From Demequina globuliformis (GTDB lineage: Bacteria > Actinomycetota > Actinomycetes > Actinomycetales > Demequinaceae): a stretch of DNA of 64,000 nucleotides. A program made the translations under genes and the position numbers. The notes beneath the pieces are model-generated. The model was not told the DNA's origin, did no database searches, and saw only the letters and a list, made by a program, of their open reading frames with translations. Positions within the stretch are counted from its first letter, which is position 1. Every line of letters starts with the position of its first letter. Positions 16,955 through 25,000 of the stretch are shown one piece after another. The stretch lies in the NCBI RefSeq assembly GCF_000975155.1, contig NZ_BBRG01000001.1:1004313-1068312 (forward strand), given 5' to 3'.

Positions 16955-18031
16955 CTACGGGCGGCCAATATTCGCGAGCGCAGCCAGGAGCGCGTCGTTC
17001 TGTTCGGCGGTGCCGATCGTGACGCGGATTCCTTCGTCAGCGAAGGGCCTCACGAGCAGCGCGGGCTCCTCAGCCGCGAGCGCGCCGGCGATCTCAAGGG
17101 CGCGCGATCCGGCTGGTAGCCACACAAAGTTGCCCTCGGCGACGGGCACGTCCCAGCCTTGCTCGCGCAGGGCGTCCCGCACACGAGGACGCTCCGCGAC
17201 GGTCGCGGCTACCCGTTCAAGGAGCTCGTCGATCGCATCGAGGGAGGCCGACGCCGCGACCTGGGCGAGGGTGGACACGGAGAACGGGGTCACGCACGCG
17301 CGTACTGGGCTGATGAGCGCGGCGCTGCCAACCGCGAAGCCGACTCGCGCGCCCGCGAGCCCGTAGGCCTTGGAGAACGTGCGGGTGAGGACGAGGTTGG
17401 GGTGGCGCTCAAGCGCCGCGAGCCCATCGATGGTGTGGGGATCGCGACCATATTCAACGTAGGCCTCATCGAGAACGACCAGCACGCGCTCGGGCACGCT
17501 CGCCATGAAGGACTCGAACTCGTCGTGACGCAGCGACGGACCGGTGGGGTTGTTGGGCGAGCACACGATGACGACCTTGGTGTTGTCGGTGACGGCCTGT
17601 GCCATCGCCGGCAGGTCGTGCCGCGCCTGCGCGGTGAGCGGAACGGGAACCGCCGTGGCGCCGGCAATGGGTGCCAGGATCGGGTACGCCTCGAAGCTGC
17701 GCCAGGCGAAGATCACCTCGTCGCCTGGGCCGGTGTAGGCCTGCAACAGGTGCTGCAGCACCGCGACCGATCCGCCAGCCACCGCGACCCGGTCCGCCGT
17801 GACTCCCAGGGACTGGGCGAGTTGGTGGTGAAGGTCGACCGCGAACATGTCTGGGTAGCGGTTGACCGTGGCTCCCGCGCGCGCAATGGCCTCCGCCACG
17901 CTGGGCAGGGGGTCGAACGGGCTCTCGTTCGACGACAGTTTGACTGGCGGGAGGCGATCCGCCTGGCCGCGAGCGCCCGGGATGTAGGCGGGCAGGGCAG
18001 CGACCGCGGGGCGCGGCTGGGGAAGAGTCAT
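16955..18031 (-). CDS. hisC: HisC-like aminotransferase (histidinol-phosphate or aromatic amino acid)
   Basis: 358 residues, fold type I PLP enzyme. Visible motifs: KLSSNESPFDPLPSV at the start, NRYPD, GGSVAVLQHLLQAY, the SPNNPTGP loop, DEAYVEYGRD and the PLP lysine K221 in TFSKAYGLAGARVGF. It would convert imidazole acetol phosphate to histidinol phosphate; actinobacteria also carry a close paralogue that acts on phenylpyruvate, and the two cannot be told apart here. No his genes are adjacent, which slightly favours the aromatic enzyme. I use ATG 18031, preceded by a GATATT box at 7 nt; TTG 18040 is an alternative. Confidence 0.82.
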   Translation of the reverse strand: MTLPQPRPAVAALPAYIPGARGQADRLPPVKLSSNESPFDPLPSVAEAIARAGATVNRYPDMFAVDLHHQLAQSLGVTADRVAVAGGSVAVLQHLLQAYTGPGDEVIFAWRSFEAYPILAPIAGATAVPVPLTAQARHDLPAMAQAVTDNTKVVIVCSPNNPTGPSLRHDEFESFMASVPERVLVVLDEAYVEYGRDPHTIDGLAALERHPNLVLTRTFSKAYGLAGARVGFAVGSAALISPVRACVTPFSVSTLAQVAASASLDAIDELLERVAATVAERPRVRDALREQGWDVPVAEGNFVWLPAGSRALEIAGALAAEEPALLVRPFADEGIRVTIGTAEQNDALLAALANIGRP

Positions 18032-18067
18032 GGGGTCCAATATCTCAGGTGTGACAGACTTCCCGGC
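18032..18067. promoter_or_regulatory. Compact 36-bp divergent promoter region, probably two leaderless starts
   Basis: Only 36 bp separate two divergent starts. GATATT on the minus strand is 7 nt from the aminotransferase ATG, and CAGACT on the plus strand is 7 nt from the holin-like ATG. Each promoter must use its -35 region within or beside the other gene. Confidence 0.45.
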
Positions 18068-18451
18068 ATGAGATTCCTGCTGAGAGTCGCAGCAATGGCC
18101 TTCGCCGTGTGGATCACGACCCTGCTTCCACTCGACATCGCGGTCACTGGCGGTGAGGACGAGTGGTGGACACGCCTCCTGGTATTCCTGGCAGTGGGCG
18201 CCATTTTGCAGCTGATGAACCAGATCGTGAAGCCCGTCCTCACGGTGCTCGCGCTGCCCATCACGATCTTGACGCTTGGGTTGTTCATGCTCGTCGTGAA
18301 CTGGCTGATTCTGTGGATTGCCGCGTGGCTCACGGACTTCATCCCCGAGGTCACGCTCACCATTGGTGGCTTCTGGCTCACACTTCTGGGCGCTCTGGTG
18401 ATCTCGATTGTGTCCGGCATCGTGAACGGCATCACTGGCTCACGCGACTAG
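18068..18451 (+). CDS. Phage-holin-family (superfamily IV) small membrane protein
   Basis: 127 residues with four hydrophobic segments and the conserved NQIVKPVLTVLALPITILTLGLF core followed by VVNWLILWI, diagnostic of the mycobacterial four-TM holin family (PF04020). Despite the name these are chromosomal membrane proteins of unknown function in actinobacteria, not part of a prophage. The frame is open much further upstream, antisense to the aminotransferase, but ATG 18068 is the only start giving the family's normal length. Confidence 0.85.
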   Translation: MRFLLRVAAMAFAVWITTLLPLDIAVTGGEDEWWTRLLVFLAVGAILQLMNQIVKPVLTVLALPITILTLGLFMLVVNWLILWIAAWLTDFIPEVTLTIGGFWLTLLGALVISIVSGIVNGITGSRD

Positions 18452-20112
18452 TCACGGCCGCCGGGCAGGGGTGCGACCGTCCCCAACTGGCCGCCCAGGG
18501 TCGGTAGCCGCTCGAGGACGGGAGGCGCCGGAAAGCCGTTGGCGTTGAAGTACTCCAGCGCGCGCTCTCGAGTCTGCTCGGAGATCACGGGCATGGACAG
18601 CGGACCACGTGGACCTGTCACAGCCTCACCACGCCGCTGGGGCCGCGATGGCTCCTGTGGCGCGGACTCTCCGGCGGGCTGCGCCGTGTACACGGTCCGT
18701 TCAACGGCCGCTCCGCTCAAGAACATGCCAGCGGTGGCCTTGTAGTGCTCCACCGACGGGTGCCCCAGCGCGTCAATGTCTCTCGCCAGCCGCGTGTACT
18801 GCGGCATCTCGTGTGCGGACACAATGCCGCGTGCAGCGGCGGCGGTCTCCGGGTCGCTTGAGGCGCGCGCATCCGTGGTGATGAGGACCTCGTTGACGCC
18901 GCGAGTGCCCCTGTCCCCATCGACTCCGGGGACAAGATCGGACGCATCCTGGACCGTCAGGGACTTGACGTTCGGATTGCGTGGCTGGTCATCGGCGGGC
19001 GACCCAGCGGTGACGACATGCGTAATGCTGTACTTCGATTGCACCAGCGGGGACGCGGCCAGACCGTACGCGACCGTGGCCCCCTGCGAGTGGCCCACCA
19101 ACATGACGGGAGCGTCCGGAGGGATCCCCGCGTCCTCCATTGCCATCAGCACTGCTTCCGAGTAATCCGTCATCACGGGTTCACCGTCGGCACTGCCCAT
19201 CGCGCCTTCGGCATTGGCGGGCCAGTCGCGTGGGTCCGCGTCGGAGTAGCCATGGTCCGCTGTCCCGGGGATGTTGACGATGTACGACACCTCGCCGTCG
19301 GGGCCTATCACTTTGTCGATCGCTAGATGGCCCTCGGCCGCGCTGTCGACGTTGGCGTATATGCCTTCGAGGTCGCGGGGCGCTGCGACGGCCGCGCGGG
19401 ACGGCTGCGCCTTGACGCCCGCGATGGCCGGCTCCCCCATGAGCCACTCAAGCCCTGCGCCAACCCCGGCCAGCATCCCGGCAATCGACTGGTACGGGGT
19501 TGGGCCTGTTGGCGGTCCAAGGGGGCTGCGCTCGTCCAAGAGACCGGTGACGAAAGTCACCGAACCCCGGTTGAAGACACCGGTCATGGGCGGAAGTGAG
19601 TTCGGCATCAGGGCGCCGCCAATCGGGTCAAACCCTCGGTTGTGCGCGACCTGGCCTGGCAGCGTCCAGCGCCACGTCGTGGCCCAGACCGCCCTGGTGG
19701 CGGACACCCCCATCGACAGAATGTCGTGCCCGTATCTGCCCGCAGTCTCAAACAACGAGATACCTTGGCGCGCCGCGCGCTCCGCATCCTCATAGCCCTG
19801 CGCCACCCTGAGCAGGTCACTCCCGCACGAGTCGAGCGCGCCCACAAGGGCGGAGCCGGGAGCGCTGATGCTCAGCGCGTCGTCGATGACATCGCGCACC
19901 CGCACCACCCATGCCCTGACCTCGGGCCCGGCCTGCGGTATCTGGTCGTCGATCTGGTGTTGCGCCTGCCGCAGTTGGCGCCAGCATTCCTCGATGCTGT
20001 GGGCGGCGTCGCTCACCACACCGGAAGCCGTCTCAAGGTCTGCGGTGACCGCGTGGGTCCCTGCGTAGCCGCCGTGAACGGAGATGGGGGTATCCCCCTC
20101 GTGGCCGGTCAC
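18448..20112 (-). CDS. Large alpha/beta hydrolase with WXG100-like helical N-terminus
   Basis: 554 residues from the GTG that overlaps the upstream stop (GTGA). Residues 1-130 are helical and resemble ESX/WXG100 proteins. The hydrolase part carries VNIPGT (oxyanion side), the nucleophile motif GHSQG (Ser342) and a candidate late histidine around GHPSVEHY, resembling DUF1023-type esterases of actinobacteria. The Pro/Arg-rich tail ends in a short domain. No signal peptide is seen. The translational coupling to a small WXG100-like protein suggests export through a type VII system or an intracellular pair; neither is demonstrated. It converges on the holin-like gene with a 4-bp overlap. Confidence 0.8.
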   Translation of the reverse strand: MTGHEGDTPISVHGGYAGTHAVTADLETASGVVSDAAHSIEECWRQLRQAQHQIDDQIPQAGPEVRAWVVRVRDVIDDALSISAPGSALVGALDSCGSDLLRVAQGYEDAERAARQGISLFETAGRYGHDILSMGVSATRAVWATTWRWTLPGQVAHNRGFDPIGGALMPNSLPPMTGVFNRGSVTFVTGLLDERSPLGPPTGPTPYQSIAGMLAGVGAGLEWLMGEPAIAGVKAQPSRAAVAAPRDLEGIYANVDSAAEGHLAIDKVIGPDGEVSYIVNIPGTADHGYSDADPRDWPANAEGAMGSADGEPVMTDYSEAVLMAMEDAGIPPDAPVMLVGHSQGATVAYGLAASPLVQSKYSITHVVTAGSPADDQPRNPNVKSLTVQDASDLVPGVDGDRGTRGVNEVLITTDARASSDPETAAAARGIVSAHEMPQYTRLARDIDALGHPSVEHYKATAGMFLSGAAVERTVYTAQPAGESAPQEPSRPQRRGEAVTGPRGPLSMPVISEQTRERALEYFNANGFPAPPVLERLPTLGGQLGTVAPLPGGRD

Positions 20113-20378
20113 TGCCCGTACCACCCAGCCACGTCATCGGCCCCTTGGCATGTCTGCTGAGCCAGCCCCACCGCACGGATGAGGCGTTCCACGTCCGCGC
20201 GCAGGGCCGCAAGCTGGGTCCGGTAGGCATCTGCCGCGACGGAGACCCAGGTGACGTCGCCTGCGCCGCCGAGCAGGCTCAGGGCGGACTCGGCCGCCTG
20301 GAGCGCCTCGGCGAGGTGATAGTGCGGGAAGTACAGGGGTGGGAGTGTCACTGCAGCGACATCGGTTTCAATCGGCAT
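20109..20378 (-). CDS. Small WXG100-like protein paired with the hydrolase
   Basis: 89 residues, nearly all predicted helix, with a TWVSVAADAYRTQL turn resembling the W-x-G hairpin of the WXG100 family followed by a second helix. ATG 20378 is preceded at 7 nt by TAGCGT, a probable leaderless promoter. Its last four bases overlap the hydrolase start. Probably a partner or chaperone of the hydrolase N-terminus. The family assignment rests on pattern only. Confidence 0.65.
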   Translation of the reverse strand: MPIETDVAAVTLPPLYFPHYHLAEALQAAESALSLLGGAGDVTWVSVAADAYRTQLAALRADVERLIRAVGLAQQTCQGADDVAGWYGQ

Positions 20379-20385
20379 GCCAGTC

Positions 20386-20391
20386 ACGCTA
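20386..20391 (-). promoter_or_regulatory. -10 box TAGCGT of the WXG100-like/hydrolase operon
   Basis: Located seven bases before ATG 20378 on the minus strand, with no Shine-Dalgarno sequence. Confidence 0.45.
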
Positions 20392-20468
20392 AACGGCAGC
20401 AAAAGTGATCAAAAGGCATCCAGCCCAGGTTGTGGATAGTCCGGCCCCACCGGCGTGCCTGTGCGTGG

Positions 20469-20474
20469 AACAAT
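20469..20474 (+). promoter_or_regulatory. -10-like box AACAAT before purB
   Basis: AACAAT lies exactly six bases before the GTG start of purB, matching the leaderless spacing seen elsewhere in the window, though its first base deviates from TAnnnT. Confidence 0.4.
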
Positions 20475-20480
20475 GGCGCC

Positions 20481-21908
20481 GTGACTTCCTGGAACCCAGC
20501 CGCCCTCACCGACTTCACCACCATCGAGCCCGCCGTGGCCCTCACGCCGCTCGACGGACGCTACCGCGGCGCTGTCGCCGGCCTGGTCAACCACCTGTCT
20601 GAGCCCGCGCTCAACCGCGCGCGCCTGCACGTCGAGGTCGAGTGGTTCATCCACTTGTGCGAGTCCTCCGCGGTCCCCGGCGCGCGCGCCCTCACCGCCG
20701 ATGAGTCCGCGTTGCTGCGCGCCATCCCGCGCGACTTCGACGCCGCCGGAATCGCCGAGCACGCCGAAATCGAAAAGGTCACCGTCCACGACGTCAAGGC
20801 CGTCGAGTACTACATCAAGCGCCGCATCGAGGGCACGTCTCTTGAGCCCCTCAGCGAACTCGTGCACTTCGCCTGCACCTCGGAAGACATCAACAACCTC
20901 TCCTACGCCCTGATGGTCAAGGGCGCCGTCGAACAGGTGTGGCTGCCCGCCGCCACCGCATTGGTGAGCGACATCGCGGAGCTGGCCGGGGCATCGGCCG
21001 CTGTCCCCATGCTGTCGCGCACCCACGGCCAAACCGCAACGCCCACCACGCTCGGCAAGGAACTCGGCGTGCTCGCGCACCGCCTGAACCGCCAGCTCGC
21101 ACGCGTGGGCAAGCAGGAATACCTGGGCAAGATCAACGGCGCGACCGGCACCTTTGGCGCGCACACCGCGGCCGTCCCGGACACCGACTGGATTGAGGTC
21201 TCGCGGACCTTCGTCGAGGGCTTGGGCCTCACCTGGAACCCGCTCACCACTCAGATCGAAAGCCACGACTGGCAGGCCGAGCTCTACGCGGACGCCGCCC
21301 GTTTTGGCCGCATCCTGCACAACCTGGCCACCGACGTGTGGACATACATCTCCCTGGGCTACTTCGCTCAGGCCGCGGTCAAGGGCGCGATCGGTTCCAG
21401 CGCCATGCCGCACAAAATCAACCCCATCCGCTTCGAGAACGCGGAGGCTAACCTCGAGATCTCGGCGGCGCTGTTCGACACCCTCGGCTCGACCCTGGTG
21501 ACGAGCCGCCTGCAGCGTGACCTCACCGACTCGACGTCGCAGCGCAACATCGGCGTCGCGTTCGGCCACTCCCTGCTCGCGATCGACAACGTGCGGCGTG
21601 GGCTCAAGGCGCTGTCGGTCAACGAGGCTGCGCTCGCTGCGGATCTAGACTCGTCGTGGGAGGTGCTCGCGGAGCCCATCCAGTCGGCCATGCGTGCGGC
21701 GGCCGTCGCGGGCGTTCCTGGCATGGAGAACCCGTACGAGCGCCTCAAGGACCTCACCCGCGGCCACACCATCGACGCCCAGGCGATTCGCACCTTTGTC
21801 GACGGACTCGAGCTACCCGCTGAGACCAAGGACCGCCTCGCGGCCCTCACGCCCGGCACGTACGTGGGCCTGGCCGAGCAGCTCGTGGAGCGCTACCTCA
21901 CCGTCTAA
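20481..21908 (+). CDS. purB: Adenylosuccinate lyase
   Basis: 475 residues from GTG 20481. It belongs to the E. coli PurB type: TPLDGRYRGAVAGL near the start, HFACTSEDINNLSYAL, SRTHGQTATPTTLGKEL, and the signature loop GSSAMPHKINPIRFENAEAN that carries the catalytic serine. It removes fumarate in two steps of purine synthesis (SAICAR to AICAR and adenylosuccinate to AMP). Length and motifs are complete. It is monocistronic; an earlier in-frame start at 20430 has no ribosome binding site. Confidence 0.96.
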   Translation: MTSWNPAALTDFTTIEPAVALTPLDGRYRGAVAGLVNHLSEPALNRARLHVEVEWFIHLCESSAVPGARALTADESALLRAIPRDFDAAGIAEHAEIEKVTVHDVKAVEYYIKRRIEGTSLEPLSELVHFACTSEDINNLSYALMVKGAVEQVWLPAATALVSDIAELAGASAAVPMLSRTHGQTATPTTLGKELGVLAHRLNRQLARVGKQEYLGKINGATGTFGAHTAAVPDTDWIEVSRTFVEGLGLTWNPLTTQIESHDWQAELYADAARFGRILHNLATDVWTYISLGYFAQAAVKGAIGSSAMPHKINPIRFENAEANLEISAALFDTLGSTLVTSRLQRDLTDSTSQRNIGVAFGHSLLAIDNVRRGLKALSVNEAALAADLDSSWEVLAEPIQSAMRAAAVAGVPGMENPYERLKDLTRGHTIDAQAIRTFVDGLELPAETKDRLAALTPGTYVGLAEQLVERYLTV

Positions 21909-21937
21909 ACCCCGCCCGTCACCGTCCCGCCCCGCTC

Positions 21938-21993
21938 GTTCGTGCATCTGAGTGCGGTTTTTGGCACCAGATCCGGCACTGAGGTGCACGAAC
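21938..21993. repeat. Dispersed 55-bp imperfect palindrome, copy 2 (inverted relative to copy 1)
   Basis: The reverse complement begins GTTCGTGCACCTCAGTGCCGG, ATCTGGTG follows, and it ends CCGCACTCAGATGCACGAAC. This matches 4994-5048 almost base for base except for the central 8-10 bases. It starts 29 bp after purB. Confidence 0.8.
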
Positions 21994-22045
21994 AGATGGG
22001 CGTGAACAGACGGGAGTGAACAGGCGGGCGTGAACAGCCGGGCGC
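21990..22045. repeat. 14-bp tandem repeat, four units (GAACAGnCGGGCGT)
   Basis: Units begin at 21990, 22004, 22018 and 22032 and differ by one or two bases each. The array abuts the dispersed palindrome. Confidence 0.8.
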
Positions 22046-22070
22046 GGACACCGCCGGGGACGCGGGCCGC

Positions 22071-22754
22071 TTAGCCCAGCCGGACCTCATCGCCCACGGC
22101 CACCACGCCCGGCGTCTGAACGCCCAGGTAGATCGCAGCCTTGAGGTCGCGCGTGCCGCCCAGGGCCTTCAGCCAGGATGTGCGGCCAGCAACCCCGTCT
22201 TGCTCAAGATCAATGGTCCGGCAGCGGGTCACGCGCTTGATGGTCGTGAGCACCGCGCCGCCAATCTGCACGGTCCCGTCCCAGCCTTCTTCCTCGAATG
22301 GCTCGGCAGTGGCCACCACCAGGTTCACGCGCAGGCGCCGGGGGTCGGCATCCACGCCGAGCTCGCGCGCGCACCAGTCGAGGGTCGCCGTGCCGATCAA
22401 CGACACCGGGCTGTCGTCGAAGTGCTTCACGTCGCCCTCCGAAGCCAAGCGCACGGTGGCGCCAAAGTCCTCTGTCAATGCGGCATCGGCCCTGGCGTCT
22501 CCCGCAATCCACGTACCGGCGGGCCCGCTTACCTCGACCCCAGCCGCCGTCGTGGTGGCGGAGTACTCAAACACGCGGTCATGGCGCGCGAAGCGACTGC
22601 CGTTCTTGCCGCACGCGAGCTTGGAGTGCTCGTCGCGCACGGCCCACGCACGGTCCCCAGCAAGGCCCCGGTTGTCGATGACCACGGACCCGAGGGACTC
22701 GCCACCCATCGCCTTCACGGGGTAGCGGCGGATGCTCACGACGGAAACGCTCAT
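22071..22754 (-). CDS. MOSC domain protein
   Basis: 227 residues. It has the MOSC N-terminal beta-barrel start (SIRRYPVKAMGGESL, GLAGDRAWAVRD) and the C-terminal MOSC core (RRLRVNLVV..., FEEEGWDG, IGGAVLTTIKRVTRCRTIDL), with the conserved cysteine Cys-Arg-Thr near residue 188. MOSC proteins bind a molybdenum cofactor or sulfur carrier and reduce N-hydroxylated compounds in the mARC-like members. No redox partner domain is fused. Monocistronic; physiological substrate unknown. Confidence 0.88.
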   Translation of the reverse strand: MSVSVVSIRRYPVKAMGGESLGSVVIDNRGLAGDRAWAVRDEHSKLACGKNGSRFARHDRVFEYSATTTAAGVEVSGPAGTWIAGDARADAALTEDFGATVRLASEGDVKHFDDSPVSLIGTATLDWCARELGVDADPRRLRVNLVVATAEPFEEEGWDGTVQIGGAVLTTIKRVTRCRTIDLEQDGVAGRTSWLKALGGTRDLKAAIYLGVQTPGVVAVGDEVRLG

Positions 22755-22831
22755 GGAGCGAGCCTAGGGCCGATGCCCGGGTGCGGTGGGAGCGGCCGGC
22801 ACCGGAACCGGTGGGCGCGTCAATACAAAGA

Positions 22832-22865
22832 GGGCCGGCGTGCGGGGAGAGCCGCACGCCGGCCC
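22832..22865 (-). terminator. Rho-independent terminator of the sigma/anti-sigma-like operon
   Basis: Perfect 14-bp arms (GGGCCGGCGTGCGG and inverse) with a 6-nt loop, followed on the minus strand by CTCTTTG. It lies 24 bp after the stop of the membrane partner gene. Confidence 0.8.
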
Positions 22866-22888
22866 ATCCGTTGGACCGATGATGGCGG

Positions 22889-23530
22889 TCAGTCCAGCGG
22901 GGTCCGTACAGAGAATTCGCCCTCCGGCTGTGGTCCTCCGTGCACCACCTCGATCGAGTCGGAGCTACCGTCGGGCTTGGGAGTCACGGTCACCCACACC
23001 GTCTGCCCGCCGACCTCATCGGAGAACACGAAGGTGCCGGCGGACGTGACCTCGAGAAGTGCGGGCGGCCCGTCCGCACTGGTAAGCACGGCGGTTCCTG
23101 GCTCGTCGCCAGCGACGAGCGCGCTGAGCAGTTCGCCCGTGGCGTCGTCCTGTACGGAGTAGAGCATTCCCGCCGGGGCGTCGAGTTGGTGGACGTTTCC
23201 GGGGTCAACAGACGGCGAGGGCGAGGCCACGGGCACGTCCAGCACCGTGGAGGGCGCGACCGACGGCGCTGATGATGCCTCGGGTTCAGTCGACGCGGAC
23301 GCTTCGACGGCGCTCGCGGGCCCCGCCTCTTGAGGCTTTCCCGGCAGCACGTGTGCGACGCCGAGGGCCATGGCGCCAGCGGAGACGGCGGCCGCGGAAC
23401 CGATGCCGGTGGCCCGCACCGCGCGGCGGCGCTTGATGCGGTGACGCACTGCGGCGTACTGCGCGGTCATGGTCGCCGATCCGGCCGGGGCCGTTCCCGC
23501 ATCGCGCATCAGGTCTCTCAAGTCACTCAT
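22889..23530 (-). CDS. Membrane protein partner of the ECF sigma factor (possible anti-sigma factor)
   Basis: 213 residues. It has a short cytoplasmic N-terminus (SDLRDLMRDAG), a basic stretch RHRIKRRR, one membrane segment (about 40-65), an Ala/Ser/Pro/Glu-rich linker, and an exported beta-rich domain. The start overlaps the sigma factor stop by 4 bp (ATGA), so the two are translationally coupled. The layout is that of SigE-family membrane partners. The short cytoplasmic part lacks a zinc-binding anti-sigma motif (HxxxCxxC), so an anti-sigma role is inferred from context only. Confidence 0.7.
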   Translation of the reverse strand: MSDLRDLMRDAGTAPAGSATMTAQYAAVRHRIKRRRAVRATGIGSAAAVSAGAMALGVAHVLPGKPQEAGPASAVEASASTEPEASSAPSVAPSTVLDVPVASPSPSVDPGNVHQLDAPAGMLYSVQDDATGELLSALVAGDEPGTAVLTSADGPPALLEVTSAGTFVFSDEVGGQTVWVTVTPKPDGSSDSIEVVHGGPQPEGEFSVRTPLD

Positions 23531-24078
23531 GGCATTGCTCCTTTCATGGCCGGCGCATGCACCGGGAGGCTGTCGGGGGTGTCCGTCCAGTTGGCGTCGG
23601 TGCCGAGGTCGGCAGCCAAACGGGCCGATGCATCGGACAGGTACCGCTTGACCGTGCCCGGAGCGAGCCCCAGGCGCTCCGCGATGGCGGGGACGGTCAG
23701 GTCGTCGTAGAAACGCAGCACAATGCAGGCACGCTCTCGAGGGGTCAGGCGCTGGAGGGCGTCACGCACGTCGAGGACGGCGGCGCGGTCCGGCTCATGC
23801 CCCGCGACCTCGACACCTACGCGGTCGTGCGCGCGTTCGGCGGCCTTGCGACGCCGTAAGCGATCGATGAACACCGACGGAATGGTGCGACGCACATAGG
23901 CCTCGGCGACGTTCACGTTGGTAAACGCCCGGCCTCGGGAGAATGACTTCACCAGGGCGTCTTGAAGGACATCCTGAGCCTCGGCATCATCCTTGGTCAG
24001 CAGCCGTGCATACGCGAGGAGACCTGCGGCGCGCTCTCGCATTACTTCTTCGAGCACGGGCTCCCATGTCGCCACCAC
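23527..24078 (-). CDS. ECF RNA polymerase sigma factor (SigE family)
   Basis: 183 residues from a GTG at 24078. Region 2 is at about 15-80 (LLAYARLLTKDDAEAQDVLQDALVKSF, then YVRRTIPSVFIDRLRRRK) and region 4 at about 108-160 (LTPRERACIVLRFYDDLTVPAIAERLGLAPGTVKRYLSDA), separated by a short linker. It is an alternative sigma factor, probably for an envelope or stress response. It is co-transcribed with the membrane protein downstream and shares a divergent promoter region with the CPBP protease gene, which is a plausible target. Confidence 0.9.
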   Translation of the reverse strand: MVATWEPVLEEVMRERAAGLLAYARLLTKDDAEAQDVLQDALVKSFSRGRAFTNVNVAEAYVRRTIPSVFIDRLRRRKAAERAHDRVGVEVAGHEPDRAAVLDVRDALQRLTPRERACIVLRFYDDLTVPAIAERLGLAPGTVKRYLSDASARLAADLGTDANWTDTPDSLPVHAPAMKGAMP

Positions 24079-24178
24079 TCATCACCCCCGGCTGTCGTGC
24101 CTTGCGTCGTTGTCGCTCACAGTACGCACGGGCATGGCCAAAGCGTTGGGGTCGAGTTTTGATCGTCCACCTCCCGTC

Positions 24179-24184
24179 TACAGT
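24179..24184 (+). promoter_or_regulatory. -10 box TACAGT, leaderless start at 24191
   Basis: TACAGT lies exactly six bases before the GTG of the CPBP protease gene, with TTTTGA 16 bp further upstream as a candidate -35. Confidence 0.5.
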
Positions 24185-24190
24185 GACGGG

Positions 24191-24970
24191 GTGAGTGAGA
24201 GCGCATTGCCTAGCCGTCGGCGTCTTCGCGCAGAGGTCGTCATTGTGCTCGGACTGTCGCTGGGCTACTACGCGATCTCGGCGGCGCTGACGCTGATCGA
24301 GAGGTATCTCGCAGAGCCCACGATCGGGCAACAGGTCACCCAGCTCAACCGCTCGCGCTCCGAGCTCGACGTGCTCGACCTCATGCAGCAGGTCACGTAC
24401 CAGGCATACCTCCTCATGCCAGTGGCCCTTGCCGTCTATCTCCTCTCCGCGGGTGGGCGGCGCGTGCGTCCACTGCTTGGGCTGACCGGCCCCGCGCGGG
24501 CGTGGTGGAAGGACCTCGGTGTTGGGGTGGGGTTGGCCGCGTGCATCGGCCTGCCCGGCCTTGCGTTGTATGCGATTGGCCGCGCGCTGGGCCAGACCGT
24601 GCGCGTCGACACGTCGGGGTTGCCCGACGCCTGGTGGTCAGCGGCGGTGCTGCTGCTGTCCGCAGCTGTCGCGGGCGTACTCGAGGAGACCATCGCCGTC
24701 GGCTACCTCCTCACCCGGCTCCGTGACCTGGGCTGGGGCGCGCCCGCCGCGATCGTGGCGTCGGCCCTCCTGCGCGGCGCCTACCACCTCTACCAGGGGT
24801 GGCCCATGGCCCTCGGCAACGTCGTGATGGGGCTCGTCTTCGCGTGGTGGTTCCACCGCACAGGACGGCTCGCGCCGCTGATCTTTGCGCACTGGACGTT
24901 GGATGCCGTGGCATTCATTGGGCCGGAGGTCGTGCCGCAAGAGTGGCTCGTCGACCTCGGAATCACGTAG
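24191..24970 (+). CDS. CPBP-family intramembrane metalloprotease
   Basis: 259 residues from GTG 24191; the open frame extends to 23993 but would overlap the sigma gene. About eight membrane segments are visible. The CPBP motifs are present: EE in VAGVLEETIAVGYLLTRL, a histidine in GAYHLYQGWPMALGN, and HWTLD near the end. The family contains CAAX prenyl-endopeptidase relatives and bacteriocin-immunity proteins; the natural substrate is unknown. The next gene starts 30 bp downstream with its own -10 box. Confidence 0.87.
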   Translation: MSESALPSRRRLRAEVVIVLGLSLGYYAISAALTLIERYLAEPTIGQQVTQLNRSRSELDVLDLMQQVTYQAYLLMPVALAVYLLSAGGRRVRPLLGLTGPARAWWKDLGVGVGLAACIGLPGLALYAIGRALGQTVRVDTSGLPDAWWSAAVLLLSAAVAGVLEETIAVGYLLTRLRDLGWGAPAAIVASALLRGAYHLYQGWPMALGNVVMGLVFAWWFHRTGRLAPLIFAHWTLDAVAFIGPEVVPQEWLVDLGIT

Positions 24971-24988
24971 AACCTGACCGCTTGCTCG

Positions 24989-24994
24989 TAGACT
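24989..24994 (+). promoter_or_regulatory. -10 box TAGACT, leaderless start at 25001
   Basis: TAGACT is exactly six bases before the ATG of the 831-aa membrane protein; no Shine-Dalgarno sequence. Confidence 0.5.
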
Positions 24995-25000
24995 CGGCTC

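Noticed and set aside
17159-18067. Long N-terminal extension of the holin-family frame
   Set aside because: It is antisense to the aminotransferase; the family length and the divergent promoter place the start at 18068.
18068-18451. Prophage signal from the holin-family hit
   Set aside because: No phage genes are nearby, and this family is a normal chromosomal membrane protein in actinobacteria.
21990-22045. CRISPR-like tandem repeat
   Set aside because: The 14-bp units are directly adjacent with no spacers; it is a simple tandem repeat.
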